In this document: positions 42,531 through 50,236 of the stretch, in pieces
How positions within the stretch are numbered: the first letter of the stretch is position 1
How the letters are laid out: each line of letters opens with the position of its first letter
NCBI RefSeq assembly: GCF_025751495.1
Contig: NZ_JAOWKZ010000005.1
Coordinates: forward strand, 1 to 64,000
Reading direction: 5' to 3'
Source of the DNA: Albidovulum litorale
Lineage (GTDB): Bacteria; Pseudomonadota; Alphaproteobacteria; Rhodobacterales; Rhodobacteraceae
Length of the DNA: 64,000 nt
Program-made: the position numbers and the translations under genes
The notes under the pieces: generated by a model
Databases searched by the model: none
What the model was told of the DNA's origin: nothing
The model's input: the letters and a program-made list of their open reading frames with translations, nothing else

Positions 42531-43003
42531 CAAATCGACCTCCTTCTTTCCGACATCAATGTGTGGCCGTTCAGCGCTAAGGCGAGATCAATTCACTGGC
42601 CTGTTGACCATATGATCGTCAGGGAACTCGCATACGAAGGTTGATTGCTAAAGAGCGCGACGGGACGCGAAATCACGCGATCGAAACATGAACATATTTT
42701 GCACACGACTTTCCGCAAGCTCTTGAAATCCTGTCAAAATCGTTACCATCCATCACCGGACAAATTTTACTGCGGTCCGATAGCAGCTCTTTGGCCAAGT
42801 TCAGACCTCGTAGTTAGAGCAAAGATCGGCTGTTTCGAGAGCCGACCTGCGGCAGCGCAGAATAGAACACGGTTCTGGCTCCGCCGCGGTGTCCGCTTTT
42901 TGAACGTCGGCCCGACAGTCTCGCGACCGCAGCGAAAGTCGGCTTTCCCGAATTCCGAACGCTATTTTGCGGGCGCGGCGAACTTCCGGTTTCCGCCCTT
43001 CCG
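42531..43003. other. Gene-free stretch with mosaic repeat sequence
   Basis: No supported gene. The last about 160 bases (42,840-43,003) are dense in words like cgcagcgaaagtcggctttccc and gcggcgaacttccgg (parts shown), the same flavour as 1,600-1,900. They run directly into the left end of recombinase copy 2, which begins at 43,004. Confidence 0.4.
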
Positions 43004-43146
43004 GTCGAATTGACTGGACTTCGTGCTGCGCCAGAGCGGTAGTGATACAGGCCCGATCGAAAGGGCCACGTCTCCGCCCGGGGTTGTCCGGGCTCATGTC
43101 AGTAGCAGGGGCAGGGCGCTCCTGTGACCTAAGACAGGAGATGACC

Positions 43147-43473
43147 ATGACCACAGTGACCACCAACGCAAGACCCCGGCGCAAGGCTCTCGCGAAGCCA
43201 CCCGCCGAACGTATCACCAAGAAGGGCCAATTGATCCGTATGCTCGGCAGCGCGGCGGGCGCCGATGTCGCTGCGATCAGCGCGAAGCTTGGCTGGCAGG
43301 CCCACACGGTCCGGGCGGCGCTGACCGGGCTGCGCAACGCCGGCCATGATGTCGTTGCCGAGAAGCCGGGGCAGGGGAAGCCAACCCGCTACCGGATCGT
43401 AGGAACGCCAGCCGCCACGGTGTCACCGGACCCCGCAGCCACGGATGCCCACGAGACCGCCGATGCCCGGTAA
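43147..43473 (+). CDS. DUF3489 protein, copy 2
   Basis: A 108-residue version of the protein at 24,728, with a more diverged basic N-terminus (RPRRKALAKPPAERITKKGQ) and an almost identical winged-helix core (WQAHTVRAALTGLRNAGHD) and tail. ATG 43147 has GGAG six bases upstream. It is the first gene of the coupled trio. Confidence 0.8.
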   Translation: MTTVTTNARPRRKALAKPPAERITKKGQLIRMLGSAAGADVAAISAKLGWQAHTVRAALTGLRNAGHDVVAEKPGQGKPTRYRIVGTPAATVSPDPAATDAHETADAR

Positions 43474-43873
43474 GGCCGATCCGGATCGCGCCAGGCTGCG
43501 GCAGGACTGGGAGGAGGCTTTCGGGTCTCCTCCGCCCGCCTATGCTTCGGTCGCCTTCCTGCGTAAGGCCATCGCCTATGAGGCGCAGGTGAAACGTCAT
43601 GGCGGACTGCCTGCCGCCACCCGGCGCGCGCTCAGCCAGATTGCGTCGGGCAAGCCGGTCGAAGAGGCGGCGCGGAGACGGTTGCGGCCCGGCGCGCATC
43701 TGGTGCGGGACTGGAACGGGCGGAGCTACCAGGTCGAGGTGCAGGAGAAAGGCTTCCGGCTTGATGGCAGGACCTGGCCCTCGCTCTCGGCCATCGCGCG
43801 GCACATCACCGGCACTAGCTGGTCGGGACCGCGCTTCTTCGGACTCAATGATCGAACCGGAGGCAAGGGATGA
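43463..43873 (+). CDS. DUF2924 protein, copy 2
   Basis: A 136-residue protein that differs from copy 1 at only a handful of positions, all in the first about 30 residues (ARLRQD for SGLQQD; RKAI for RKAL). From YEAQVKRHGG to the end the two are identical. Its stop overlaps the recombinase start. The abrupt change from diverged to identical sequence marks the edge of a conversion tract. Confidence 0.85.
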   Translation: MPGKADPDRARLRQDWEEAFGSPPPAYASVAFLRKAIAYEAQVKRHGGLPAATRRALSQIASGKPVEEAARRRLRPGAHLVRDWNGRSYQVEVQEKGFRLDGRTWPSLSAIARHITGTSWSGPRFFGLNDRTGGKG

Positions 43874-45510
43874 AGAAGATCCGCTGCGCCATCTATACGC
43901 GGAAGAGCTCGGAAGAGGGGTTGGAGCAGGAATTCAACTCGCTCCATGCGCAGCGGGAAGCCTGTGCCGCCTATGTCGCCAGCCAGAAGGCGGAAGGCTG
44001 GGTGCTGCTGCCAACGCAATACGACGACGGCGGGATTTCGGGCGGCACGCTGGAGCGCCCGGCCATGCAGCAGCTTCTCGCCGATATCGATGGCGGGTTG
44101 GTCGATCAGATCGTGGTCTACAAGATCGACCGGCTCACCAGGTCGCTCGCCGACTTCGCGAAGATCGTCGAGCGGCTGGATGCAGCGGGGGCCTCCTTCG
44201 TCTCGGTGACGCAGAGCTTCAACACGGCAACCAGCATGGGGCGGCTGACGCTCAACATGCTCCTCAGCTTCGCGCAGTTCGAGCGCGAGGTGACGGCCGA
44301 GCGGATCAGGGACAAGATCGCGGCCTCCAAAAGGAAGGGGCTGTGGATGGGCGGCTATGTGCCTCTGGGTTACGACGCCGACGGGCGGACGCTCAAGATC
44401 AATCCCGAAGAGGCGAAGGCGGTGCGGACACTTTACGATCTCTACCGCGACTACGGCACGATCCGGGAGGTCAAAGTGGCTGCAGCGGTGCTGAGCCTTC
44501 GGTCCAAAAGCAGGACAAACGCGGGTGGCCGCATGCAGGGCGGGATCCCCTTTGATCGCGGTCACATCCATCACATCCTGACGAACCCGCTCTATGCCGG
44601 GAAGATCCGCCACAAGGGACAGGTCCATGATGGTCAGCACCCGGCCATCATCGACCCGGATGTTTGGAGGGCGGTGCAGGCGCAACTGACCGTCGAGGCA
44701 AGGAAACCCCGCGCCCGGAAGGCATCGTCCACTCGTTCGCTACTCTGCGGCAAGATTTATGATGAAACCGGCGACCGGTTCACGCCCTCGCATTCCCGGA
44801 CCCGGGCCGGTGCACGGTTACGCTATTACATCTCTCACCGTTTGGCGGCGCGCAGCGGCGAGGCGGGTGTCTCCGGATGGCGGCTGCCAGCGGAAGAGCT
44901 GGAGGCTCGGGTCGAATCCATAGTCCGGGATCTGCTTGCTGATGCTTCCGTGCCTGCACGCCTCGTGACCGCGCCGGACACCGATGAGATCGCGACGCTG
45001 AGGTCCAGGCTGGTGGAGTTGAGCGGCGAGGCCGGTCGAGCGGATCTTCTGAACCTCATTGGCCGCATCGACATTGTGCCAGGGCACTTGATGCTCGAAC
45101 TCGATGCAGCTGCGCTGGCCGGGCATCTGGCGCTGGACGTGGATCGGTTGGACGCAGATGCACTCGCGAAGTCAGTGCCGTTCCAGCTGCGCAAGCGGGG
45201 AGTGGAGACAAAGCTGGTGCTGGCCGATGCCCCCGCCGGGCGCGATGACACCCTGGTCCGCAACATCGCCCGCGCGCATCACTGGTTCGGGCAACTCCGG
45301 GCCGGGCGCAGCTTCGACGAGATCGCGGAGTCCGAGGGCACATCCAGGCGTCGCGTTCAGCAGATGATCGATCTCGCCTTCCTTGCCCCGGACATCATCC
45401 GCGATGTGCTCGACGGCAAGCAGCCGATCGGGTTTACCTCCGACTGGTGCCTGCGGCACGAGCTTCCGTCCGACTGGTCAGAGCAACGAACGCTGCTCGC
45501 TTCGCTCTGA
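43870..45510 (+). CDS. Large serine recombinase, copy 2
   Basis: A 546-residue paralogue of the recombinase at 25,442. The catalytic N-terminal domain (AIYTRKSSEEG; KIDRLTRS; FAQFEREVTAERIRDKI) is nearly identical. The DNA-binding middle and the segment after EELEARVE differ more, for example SIVRDLLADASVPARL against AVVRGMLSDVTLAGRL. Both copies look intact. Differences in the DNA-binding region could give them different att-site preference. This copy lies 173 bases from the tRNA-Gln gene. Confidence 0.93.
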   Translation: MKKIRCAIYTRKSSEEGLEQEFNSLHAQREACAAYVASQKAEGWVLLPTQYDDGGISGGTLERPAMQQLLADIDGGLVDQIVVYKIDRLTRSLADFAKIVERLDAAGASFVSVTQSFNTATSMGRLTLNMLLSFAQFEREVTAERIRDKIAASKRKGLWMGGYVPLGYDADGRTLKINPEEAKAVRTLYDLYRDYGTIREVKVAAAVLSLRSKSRTNAGGRMQGGIPFDRGHIHHILTNPLYAGKIRHKGQVHDGQHPAIIDPDVWRAVQAQLTVEARKPRARKASSTRSLLCGKIYDETGDRFTPSHSRTRAGARLRYYISHRLAARSGEAGVSGWRLPAEELEARVESIVRDLLADASVPARLVTAPDTDEIATLRSRLVELSGEAGRADLLNLIGRIDIVPGHLMLELDAAALAGHLALDVDRLDADALAKSVPFQLRKRGVETKLVLADAPAGRDDTLVRNIARAHHWFGQLRAGRSFDEIAESEGTSRRRVQQMIDLAFLAPDIIRDVLDGKQPIGFTSDWCLRHELPSDWSEQRTLLASL

Positions 45511-45682
45511 TTGTACCCTCTCACACCTCGTATCGCGAAAAGGCCGGACGCAGACTTTGGCCAATTTGAGCGTCCGTTCTCGCTGCCCTGGCGGTCTGTG
45601 CAAACGCCCCTGCCGCGCAAGTCGCGGAAAACGCGCGACTATCCGGGGTCAACCTCGCACCGTCTCGAATTGCGGAACTGGG

Positions 45683-45757
45683 TGGCTGGGGCGGTAGGAT
45701 TCGAACCTACGGTGCGCGGTACCAAAAACCGGTGCCTTACCACTTGGCTACGCCCCA
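45683..45757 (-). tRNA. tRNA-Gln (anticodon TTG), CCA encoded
   Basis: Read on the minus strand it begins TGGGGCGTAGCCAAGTGGTA and ends with CGCCCCA, G, CCA. The acceptor arms TGGGGCG and CGCCCCA pair fully. The anticodon loop TTTTGGT gives TTG. The T-loop is TTCGAAT between GTAGG and CCTAC. The outermost anticodon-stem pair looks mismatched (C opposite C). The 75 bases include the 3' CCA. Its 3' end is shared with the right end of recombinase module copy 2, as expected for an attachment site in a tRNA gene. Confidence 0.95.
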
Positions 45758-45854
45758 ACGGTGCGGGTTCTTACCCAAGGCGGCTCTGCCCTGCAAGACC
45801 AAATTCGTCGAATTGTGCCGTTGTGCCTCGGGGTTTTCCGGTATACCGGCCCGC

Positions 45855-47030
45855 ATGGAAACGACAGACGTCATAATCATCGGGGCCGGCGCTGCCGGAA
45901 TGATGTGCGCGGTGGAGGCTGGGCGTCGTGGGCGGCGGGTGGTTGTTCTGGACCATGCCCGAAATCCGGGCGAGAAGATCCGGATTTCGGGCGGCGGCCG
46001 CTGCAATTTCACGAATCTGGAGGCTCCGCCTGAGCGGTTTCTTTCCGGCAATCCCCGGTTCGCGATCTCGGCCCTCAAACGCTTCACGCCTGCTGATTTC
46101 ATATCCCGCGTCGATGCGGCGGGAATCGCCTGGCATGAAAAGACGCTCGGCCAGCTTTTCTGCGATGGCAGTGCGCGACAGATCGTCGATCTGCTGGTGC
46201 GCGACATGGTGGCGGCTGGCGTGGATCTGAGATTAGGGACCGGGATTTCGGCGGTTTCCCGCGATGGCGGGTTTCTGGTCGAAACCTCAGGCGGCACGAT
46301 CCGGGCCGAAAGCCTTGTGCTGGCCACGGGGGGCAAGTCGATACCGAAGATGGGTGCAACGGGTTTTGCCTACAGGATCGCCGAACAGTTCGGGCTTGCC
46401 GTCACCGAAACCCGCCCGGCTTTGGTACCCTTGACGTTCGCGGAGCAAGATCTTGAGAAACTGCGCCCCCTTGCCGGGGTGTCGGTCGAGGCGCGCGTGA
46501 CGCTTGGCCGGACCGCCTTCGAGGAGGGGCTTCTGTTCACCCATCGCGGTCTTTCTGGCCCGTCGATTCTTCAGATCAGTTCCTACTGGCGCGAGGGGGA
46601 CAGCCTGACGGTCGATCTGGCGCGGGGCTGCGATGTTGCCGGCGCGTTGAAGGCGCAGCGGGGTGCGGGCGGGCGCATTGCGGTTCTGACAGCGCTTGGC
46701 CGGTATGTGCCTGAGAAGGTCGGCGACATGGTCCTTGAGGCGGCCGGGATTTCCGGGCGGCTTGCAGATCAGTCGAATTCCGTGCTCGATCGGATCGGCG
46801 ATGCGGTGAACCGCTGGCAGGTCAAGCCGGTTGGGTCAGAGGGGTATCGCACCGCCGAGGTAACGCTGGGTGGGATCGATACGGGAGGGCTCGACGCGCG
46901 GACGATGGAGGCCCGCACCGTTCCGGGGCTCTATTTCATCGGCGAGGCGGTGGATGTGACCGGCTGGCTTGGTGGCTATAATTTTCAATGGGCCTGGTCG
47001 TCAGGATGGGCGGCGGGGCAGGCGGTGTAA
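45855..47030 (+). CDS. YhiN-type (HI0933-like) FAD-dependent oxidoreductase
   Basis: A 391-residue flavoprotein. The dinucleotide fold DVIIIGAGAAGMMCAVEAG is at the N-terminus, followed by the family mark GEKIRISGGGRCNFTNL, then LVLATGGKSIPKMGATG and the C-terminal GLYFIGEAVDVTGWLGGYN and QWAWSSGWAAG. Members of this family bind FAD, but their substrate is unresolved. ATG 45855 follows the tRNA by about 100 bases. An open frame extends upstream into the tRNA but is non-coding. Confidence 0.92.
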   Translation: METTDVIIIGAGAAGMMCAVEAGRRGRRVVVLDHARNPGEKIRISGGGRCNFTNLEAPPERFLSGNPRFAISALKRFTPADFISRVDAAGIAWHEKTLGQLFCDGSARQIVDLLVRDMVAAGVDLRLGTGISAVSRDGGFLVETSGGTIRAESLVLATGGKSIPKMGATGFAYRIAEQFGLAVTETRPALVPLTFAEQDLEKLRPLAGVSVEARVTLGRTAFEEGLLFTHRGLSGPSILQISSYWREGDSLTVDLARGCDVAGALKAQRGAGGRIAVLTALGRYVPEKVGDMVLEAAGISGRLADQSNSVLDRIGDAVNRWQVKPVGSEGYRTAEVTLGGIDTGGLDARTMEARTVPGLYFIGEAVDVTGWLGGYNFQWAWSSGWAAGQAV

Positions 47031-47047
47031 TCAGTCTGTCGGTGGCA

Positions 47048-47890
47048 CTACACCCGCACTGGATCAGCCTTCGCAATCCGGTCGAGTGCCATCAGCGTGT
47101 CGATGAGTTTCGGCATCTGGTCGAGCGGGATCATGTTCGGCCCATCGGAAGGCGCGGTGTCGGGCGCTTCATGTGTCTCGATGAAAACCCCCGCGATGCC
47201 GAGGCTGACCGCGCAACGGGCCATGGCGGGGGCGTATTCGCGCTGGCCGCCGCTGGAACCGCCCTGACCGCCCGGTTGCTGCACCGAATGGGTTGCATCC
47301 ATGATCACCGGGTAGCCGGTCTTGGCCATCCTCGGCAGCGAGCGCATGTCGGCGACCAGCGTATTGTAGCCGAAACTCGCGCCGCGTTCGGTCAGGAGGA
47401 TGTTTTCATTGCCCGTGCTCGCGACCTTGGCCGCGACATTGTCCATGTCCCATGGTGCAAGAAACTGGCCCTTCTTGATGTTGATGACGCAGCCGGTTTC
47501 ACCCGCCGCAAGCAGCAGGTCGGTCTGACGGCAGAGAAAGGCCGGGATCTGGATTACATCGACGACTTCGGCTGCGATACGCGCCTGTTCGGCATCATGG
47601 ATATCGGTCAGGACCGGCATGCCGAGCGCCGTGCGCACGCCTTCGAGCACTTTAAGCCCCGCATCCATCCCGATTCCGCGCTTGCCTTTCAACGACGTGC
47701 GGTTCGCCTTGTCGTAGCTGGCCTTGAAGATGTACTGCGCCCCGGCCTTTGCGCAGGCCTCGGCCATCGTGCCGGCGATCATCTGCGCGTGATCGGCGCT
47801 TTCCAACTGGCAGGGACCCGCGATCACGGTCAGCACCCGGTCGTTGCCGACGGTCAGCCCGCCGACGGCCACTTCCTTCATCTCGGTCAT
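47048..47890 (-). CDS. kdsA: 3-deoxy-8-phosphooctulonate (KDO-8-P) synthase
   Basis: A 280-residue protein that condenses phosphoenolpyruvate with arabinose 5-phosphate to give KDO 8-phosphate, the precursor of KDO for lipid A core and capsule linkers. Diagnostic segments are VIAGPCQLES, FKASYDKANRTSLKGKRGIG, DIHDAEQ, IQIPAFLCRQTDLL and DATHSVQQPGGQGGSSGGQR. ATG 47890 follows GGAG. It lies 10 bases after kpsE on the same strand, an operon in line with KDO use in capsule anchoring. Confidence 0.96.
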   Translation of the reverse strand: MTEMKEVAVGGLTVGNDRVLTVIAGPCQLESADHAQMIAGTMAEACAKAGAQYIFKASYDKANRTSLKGKRGIGMDAGLKVLEGVRTALGMPVLTDIHDAEQARIAAEVVDVIQIPAFLCRQTDLLLAAGETGCVINIKKGQFLAPWDMDNVAAKVASTGNENILLTERGASFGYNTLVADMRSLPRMAKTGYPVIMDATHSVQQPGGQGGSSGGQREYAPAMARCAVSLGIAGVFIETHEAPDTAPSDGPNMIPLDQMPKLIDTLMALDRIAKADPVRV

Positions 47891-47900
47891 CTCCGGCTCC

Positions 47901-49463
47901 TTACGAGGTCGCCTGTTCCCGCAGGATCGAGGCGGTCAGTGACATCACGAGGTAAATGCCACCGAAGATCAGAAAGGCCAAGACCGTGTTTTCGAAAGCG
48001 CGGGGATAGGTCGCCTCGTCCGGGGCGACCGGCCGGACGCTGGGTTCAAGATAGCGGACCTGACGATTGGCCTCGATCCGGGCGGTTTCAAGTTGTTGCA
48101 ACGCCTGCGCCAGCATGAGTTGGCGGGTCTGCAGATCGGCCTCGGCGATCCTCAGCTTGCCGGTCACCTGCGCAAGTGAGACGCCGCCAGCGCCGCCTTC
48201 GGTCAATTGCGCCCGCAAGCCCGCGATCAGCTGTTCAAGCCGTTGAACATCGCCTTCCACACCCTTCACACGGGCCTGGTTGGGGCGGGCATTGTCCAAA
48301 AGCTGCTGCAGTTCCAGCCGCTTTTTTTGCAATTCAATTTCGAACCCGTTGATCTGGGTCATCACCGAACCGCTTTCGGTCGCCGGGTCGAGGATGCCCA
48401 ATTCCTCCTGCAAGGCCAGCACGCGCTGCTGCGCTTCGCTTACCTTGCGTTCGGCATCGTCATAGCTGTCGCGTGCGCCCTGCATCTGATCCTCGCGCAG
48501 ACGGGACGAAAGCTGGTCCACCTGCTCTTCGGCATAGCCGATCAGCGCCTCGGAGAAGGTCTGGCTGACATGGGGATCGGCGGCGATGATCTCCATCTTG
48601 ATGATGCCTTCGGTCGGGTCGTAGCCGATCTTGACGTTGCGCTTGTAGAGTTTGTAAGCGGCCTCGTTCGTGGCGTCCGCGTCCAGCCGCTGCAGCGGGT
48701 CGATGGATGGCTGACTGAAATGCGCCTTGAAGCCATGGTCCTGATCGAGACGGAGCATGGCATCCCGCGATTGCAGATAGCCTTGGACGTTGATCGAATC
48801 CTGCGATGTGGCGAACTGTGTTCCCCGGAACATCGAGCCGATATTCGCAGCCTGCCCTTCGCTCTGCTGGATGATGAATTCGCTGTAGGTCGCGTAGAGG
48901 GGCGTCGCCAACTTGAAGTAGTACCAGCCGACGACGATCGTCGGTACCAGCACGAATGCGGCAAGCCGGGCAAGCAGCATCCTGAAGTTGCGGCGGCGGC
49001 GGCGGACGATATCGCGCTGAATCTGCTGGATCGCCGATGCGCGATCATCCTGCTCAAGGGGGCGGCCAGGAACGCCGGGCGGTTCGGGCAGGGTCTGCGG
49101 CAACTGAATGCGCCCTGCCTGATCCGGACCCGGCCGGTCGCCTTCGATGAGTTGCATGACCTGCGAAGGCTGGAACGGGTCGATCCCGCGTTTCCGCAAC
49201 AATCGTACAGCGTCGAAATCGTCGGCCGCTTCGATGCCGTTTTTCTGGGCAACGCGCCGGGCGGTTCTGAGCTGGCGGCCGGTCAGCCCCTCGGCGCGAA
49301 TTGCGGCCAGATCCTCAGCGGTACTTTTCGGTGCCGCGGGTTGTTCGGCCGTTGGAAACTTCTGATCGCCAAAACCGTCATCGGGCGGCGCGAGCGGTTC
49401 GGAAGCCGGTGTCGCCGGCGGCCGGTCACTGGGGCGAATACGAAACCTTTGGGCCTTAAGCAT
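47901..49463 (-). CDS. kpsE: Capsule polysaccharide export inner-membrane protein (KpsE/BexC type)
   Basis: A 520-residue polysaccharide co-polymerase-like protein. The N-terminal about 170 residues are Pro/Gln/Arg-rich and cytosolic. A first membrane helix follows (LARLAAFVLVPTIVVGWYY), then a large periplasmic coiled-coil region (SEAQQRVLALQEELGI; LEIELQKKRLELQQLL-like), and a C-terminal helix (TVLAFLIFGGIYLVMSLTAS). It spans the periplasm and links the ABC transporter to the outer-membrane exporter. The long cytosolic extension is larger than in E. coli KpsE. It overlaps the ATPase gene by eight bases. Confidence 0.85.
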   Translation of the reverse strand: MLKAQRFRIRPSDRPPATPASEPLAPPDDGFGDQKFPTAEQPAAPKSTAEDLAAIRAEGLTGRQLRTARRVAQKNGIEAADDFDAVRLLRKRGIDPFQPSQVMQLIEGDRPGPDQAGRIQLPQTLPEPPGVPGRPLEQDDRASAIQQIQRDIVRRRRRNFRMLLARLAAFVLVPTIVVGWYYFKLATPLYATYSEFIIQQSEGQAANIGSMFRGTQFATSQDSINVQGYLQSRDAMLRLDQDHGFKAHFSQPSIDPLQRLDADATNEAAYKLYKRNVKIGYDPTEGIIKMEIIAADPHVSQTFSEALIGYAEEQVDQLSSRLREDQMQGARDSYDDAERKVSEAQQRVLALQEELGILDPATESGSVMTQINGFEIELQKKRLELQQLLDNARPNQARVKGVEGDVQRLEQLIAGLRAQLTEGGAGGVSLAQVTGKLRIAEADLQTRQLMLAQALQQLETARIEANRQVRYLEPSVRPVAPDEATYPRAFENTVLAFLIFGGIYLVMSLTASILREQATS

Positions 49464-50106
49464 AGTCGTACATCCGTTTCGCTTCTTCCAGCGTGTCGAA
49501 CATGTGCAGCCGACCGTGCCGCAATACAGCGGCGCTGCGGCAGAATTTTTCCAGCGTCCCGGCCTGATGCGACACGACGATCACCGTTGCGGTCTTGAGC
49601 CGGTCACGCAGTACCGTGCCCGCCTTGCGGTTAAATTCCACGTCCGTGGTGCCGGGCATGCCTTCATCGATCAGGTAGATATCAAATTCCATCGCGAGGA
49701 GAAGCGAGAACGTGAACCGCTGCTTCATCCCGGAACTGAATGTTCCGACCGGCATGTCGAAGTACTCCTCGATCCCGCAGAGCCAACGGCTGAACGCCTC
49801 CACATAGTCGGGGTCGAGCCCGTAGAGACGGGCAATGAACCGCGCGTTTTCGCGGGCGGTGTGCTTGCCGACAACGCCGCCCATGAAGCCAAGCGGGAAG
49901 GAAACGCGGCAGGATTTGCGAACGGTCCCCTCATCGGGTTTTTCCAGCCCTGCCATCATGTTGATGATCGTGGTCTTGCCCGCGCCGTTCTCGGCAAGGA
50001 TGCCCAAAGAATTGCCTAGTTCAACGCGGAAGGACGCCTGATCAAGAATGACCTTGCGCTGTTTTCCGGTCCAGAAGGACTTGCTGACATTCTCGAATTC
50101 GAGCAT
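49456..50106 (-). CDS. kpsT: Capsule polysaccharide export ABC ATPase (KpsT type)
   Basis: A 216-residue ATPase. Walker A GILAENGAGKTT is at 35-46, a divergent signature FSSGMKQR at 123-130 and Walker B IYLIDE at 143-148, followed by VIVVSHQAGTLEKFC. These fit the polysaccharide exporter subfamily. It would pair with a KpsM permease, which is not in this window. It begins the kpsT-kpsE-kdsA unit. Confidence 0.92.
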   Translation of the reverse strand: MLEFENVSKSFWTGKQRKVILDQASFRVELGNSLGILAENGAGKTTIINMMAGLEKPDEGTVRKSCRVSFPLGFMGGVVGKHTARENARFIARLYGLDPDYVEAFSRWLCGIEEYFDMPVGTFSSGMKQRFTFSLLLAMEFDIYLIDEGMPGTTDVEFNRKAGTVLRDRLKTATVIVVSHQAGTLEKFCRSAAVLRHGRLHMFDTLEEAKRMYDYA

Positions 50107-50195
50107 CCGTTGGCCCTGGCGCTGCTCTGCCTGCCTGTATCGTTAGGCGATGATCGTTAACATAGCAGCTACAATCACATCTTGCCCGGATTATG

Positions 50196-50231
50196 GCGGC
50201 ACAGGCGCATTTTAAAGGGCGCCCGTGCCGC
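50196..50231 (-). terminator. Long GC hairpin after nhaA
   Basis: The thirteen-base arms GCGGCACAGGCGC and GCGCCCGTGCCGC pair with a single mismatch around a loop of about ten AT-rich bases. It starts six bases after the nhaA stop on the minus strand. A T run is missing, so it may act as an mRNA 3' barrier or a Rho-assisted terminator that separates nhaA from kpsT. Confidence 0.6.
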
Positions 50232-50236
50232 AAATG

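Larger units (their letters stand above)
43004..45688 (+). mobile_element. DUF3489 - DUF2924 - serine recombinase module, copy 2, next to tRNA-Gln
   Basis: About 2.68 kb in the same orientation as copy 1. Its right limit of similarity (TGGGTGGCTG, ending 45,688) runs six bases into the 3' end of the tRNA-Gln gene on the opposite strand. Stretches of near-identity to copy 1 (for example 43,575-43,910) alternate with more diverged parts, which suggests gene conversion between the copies. Confidence 0.75.
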
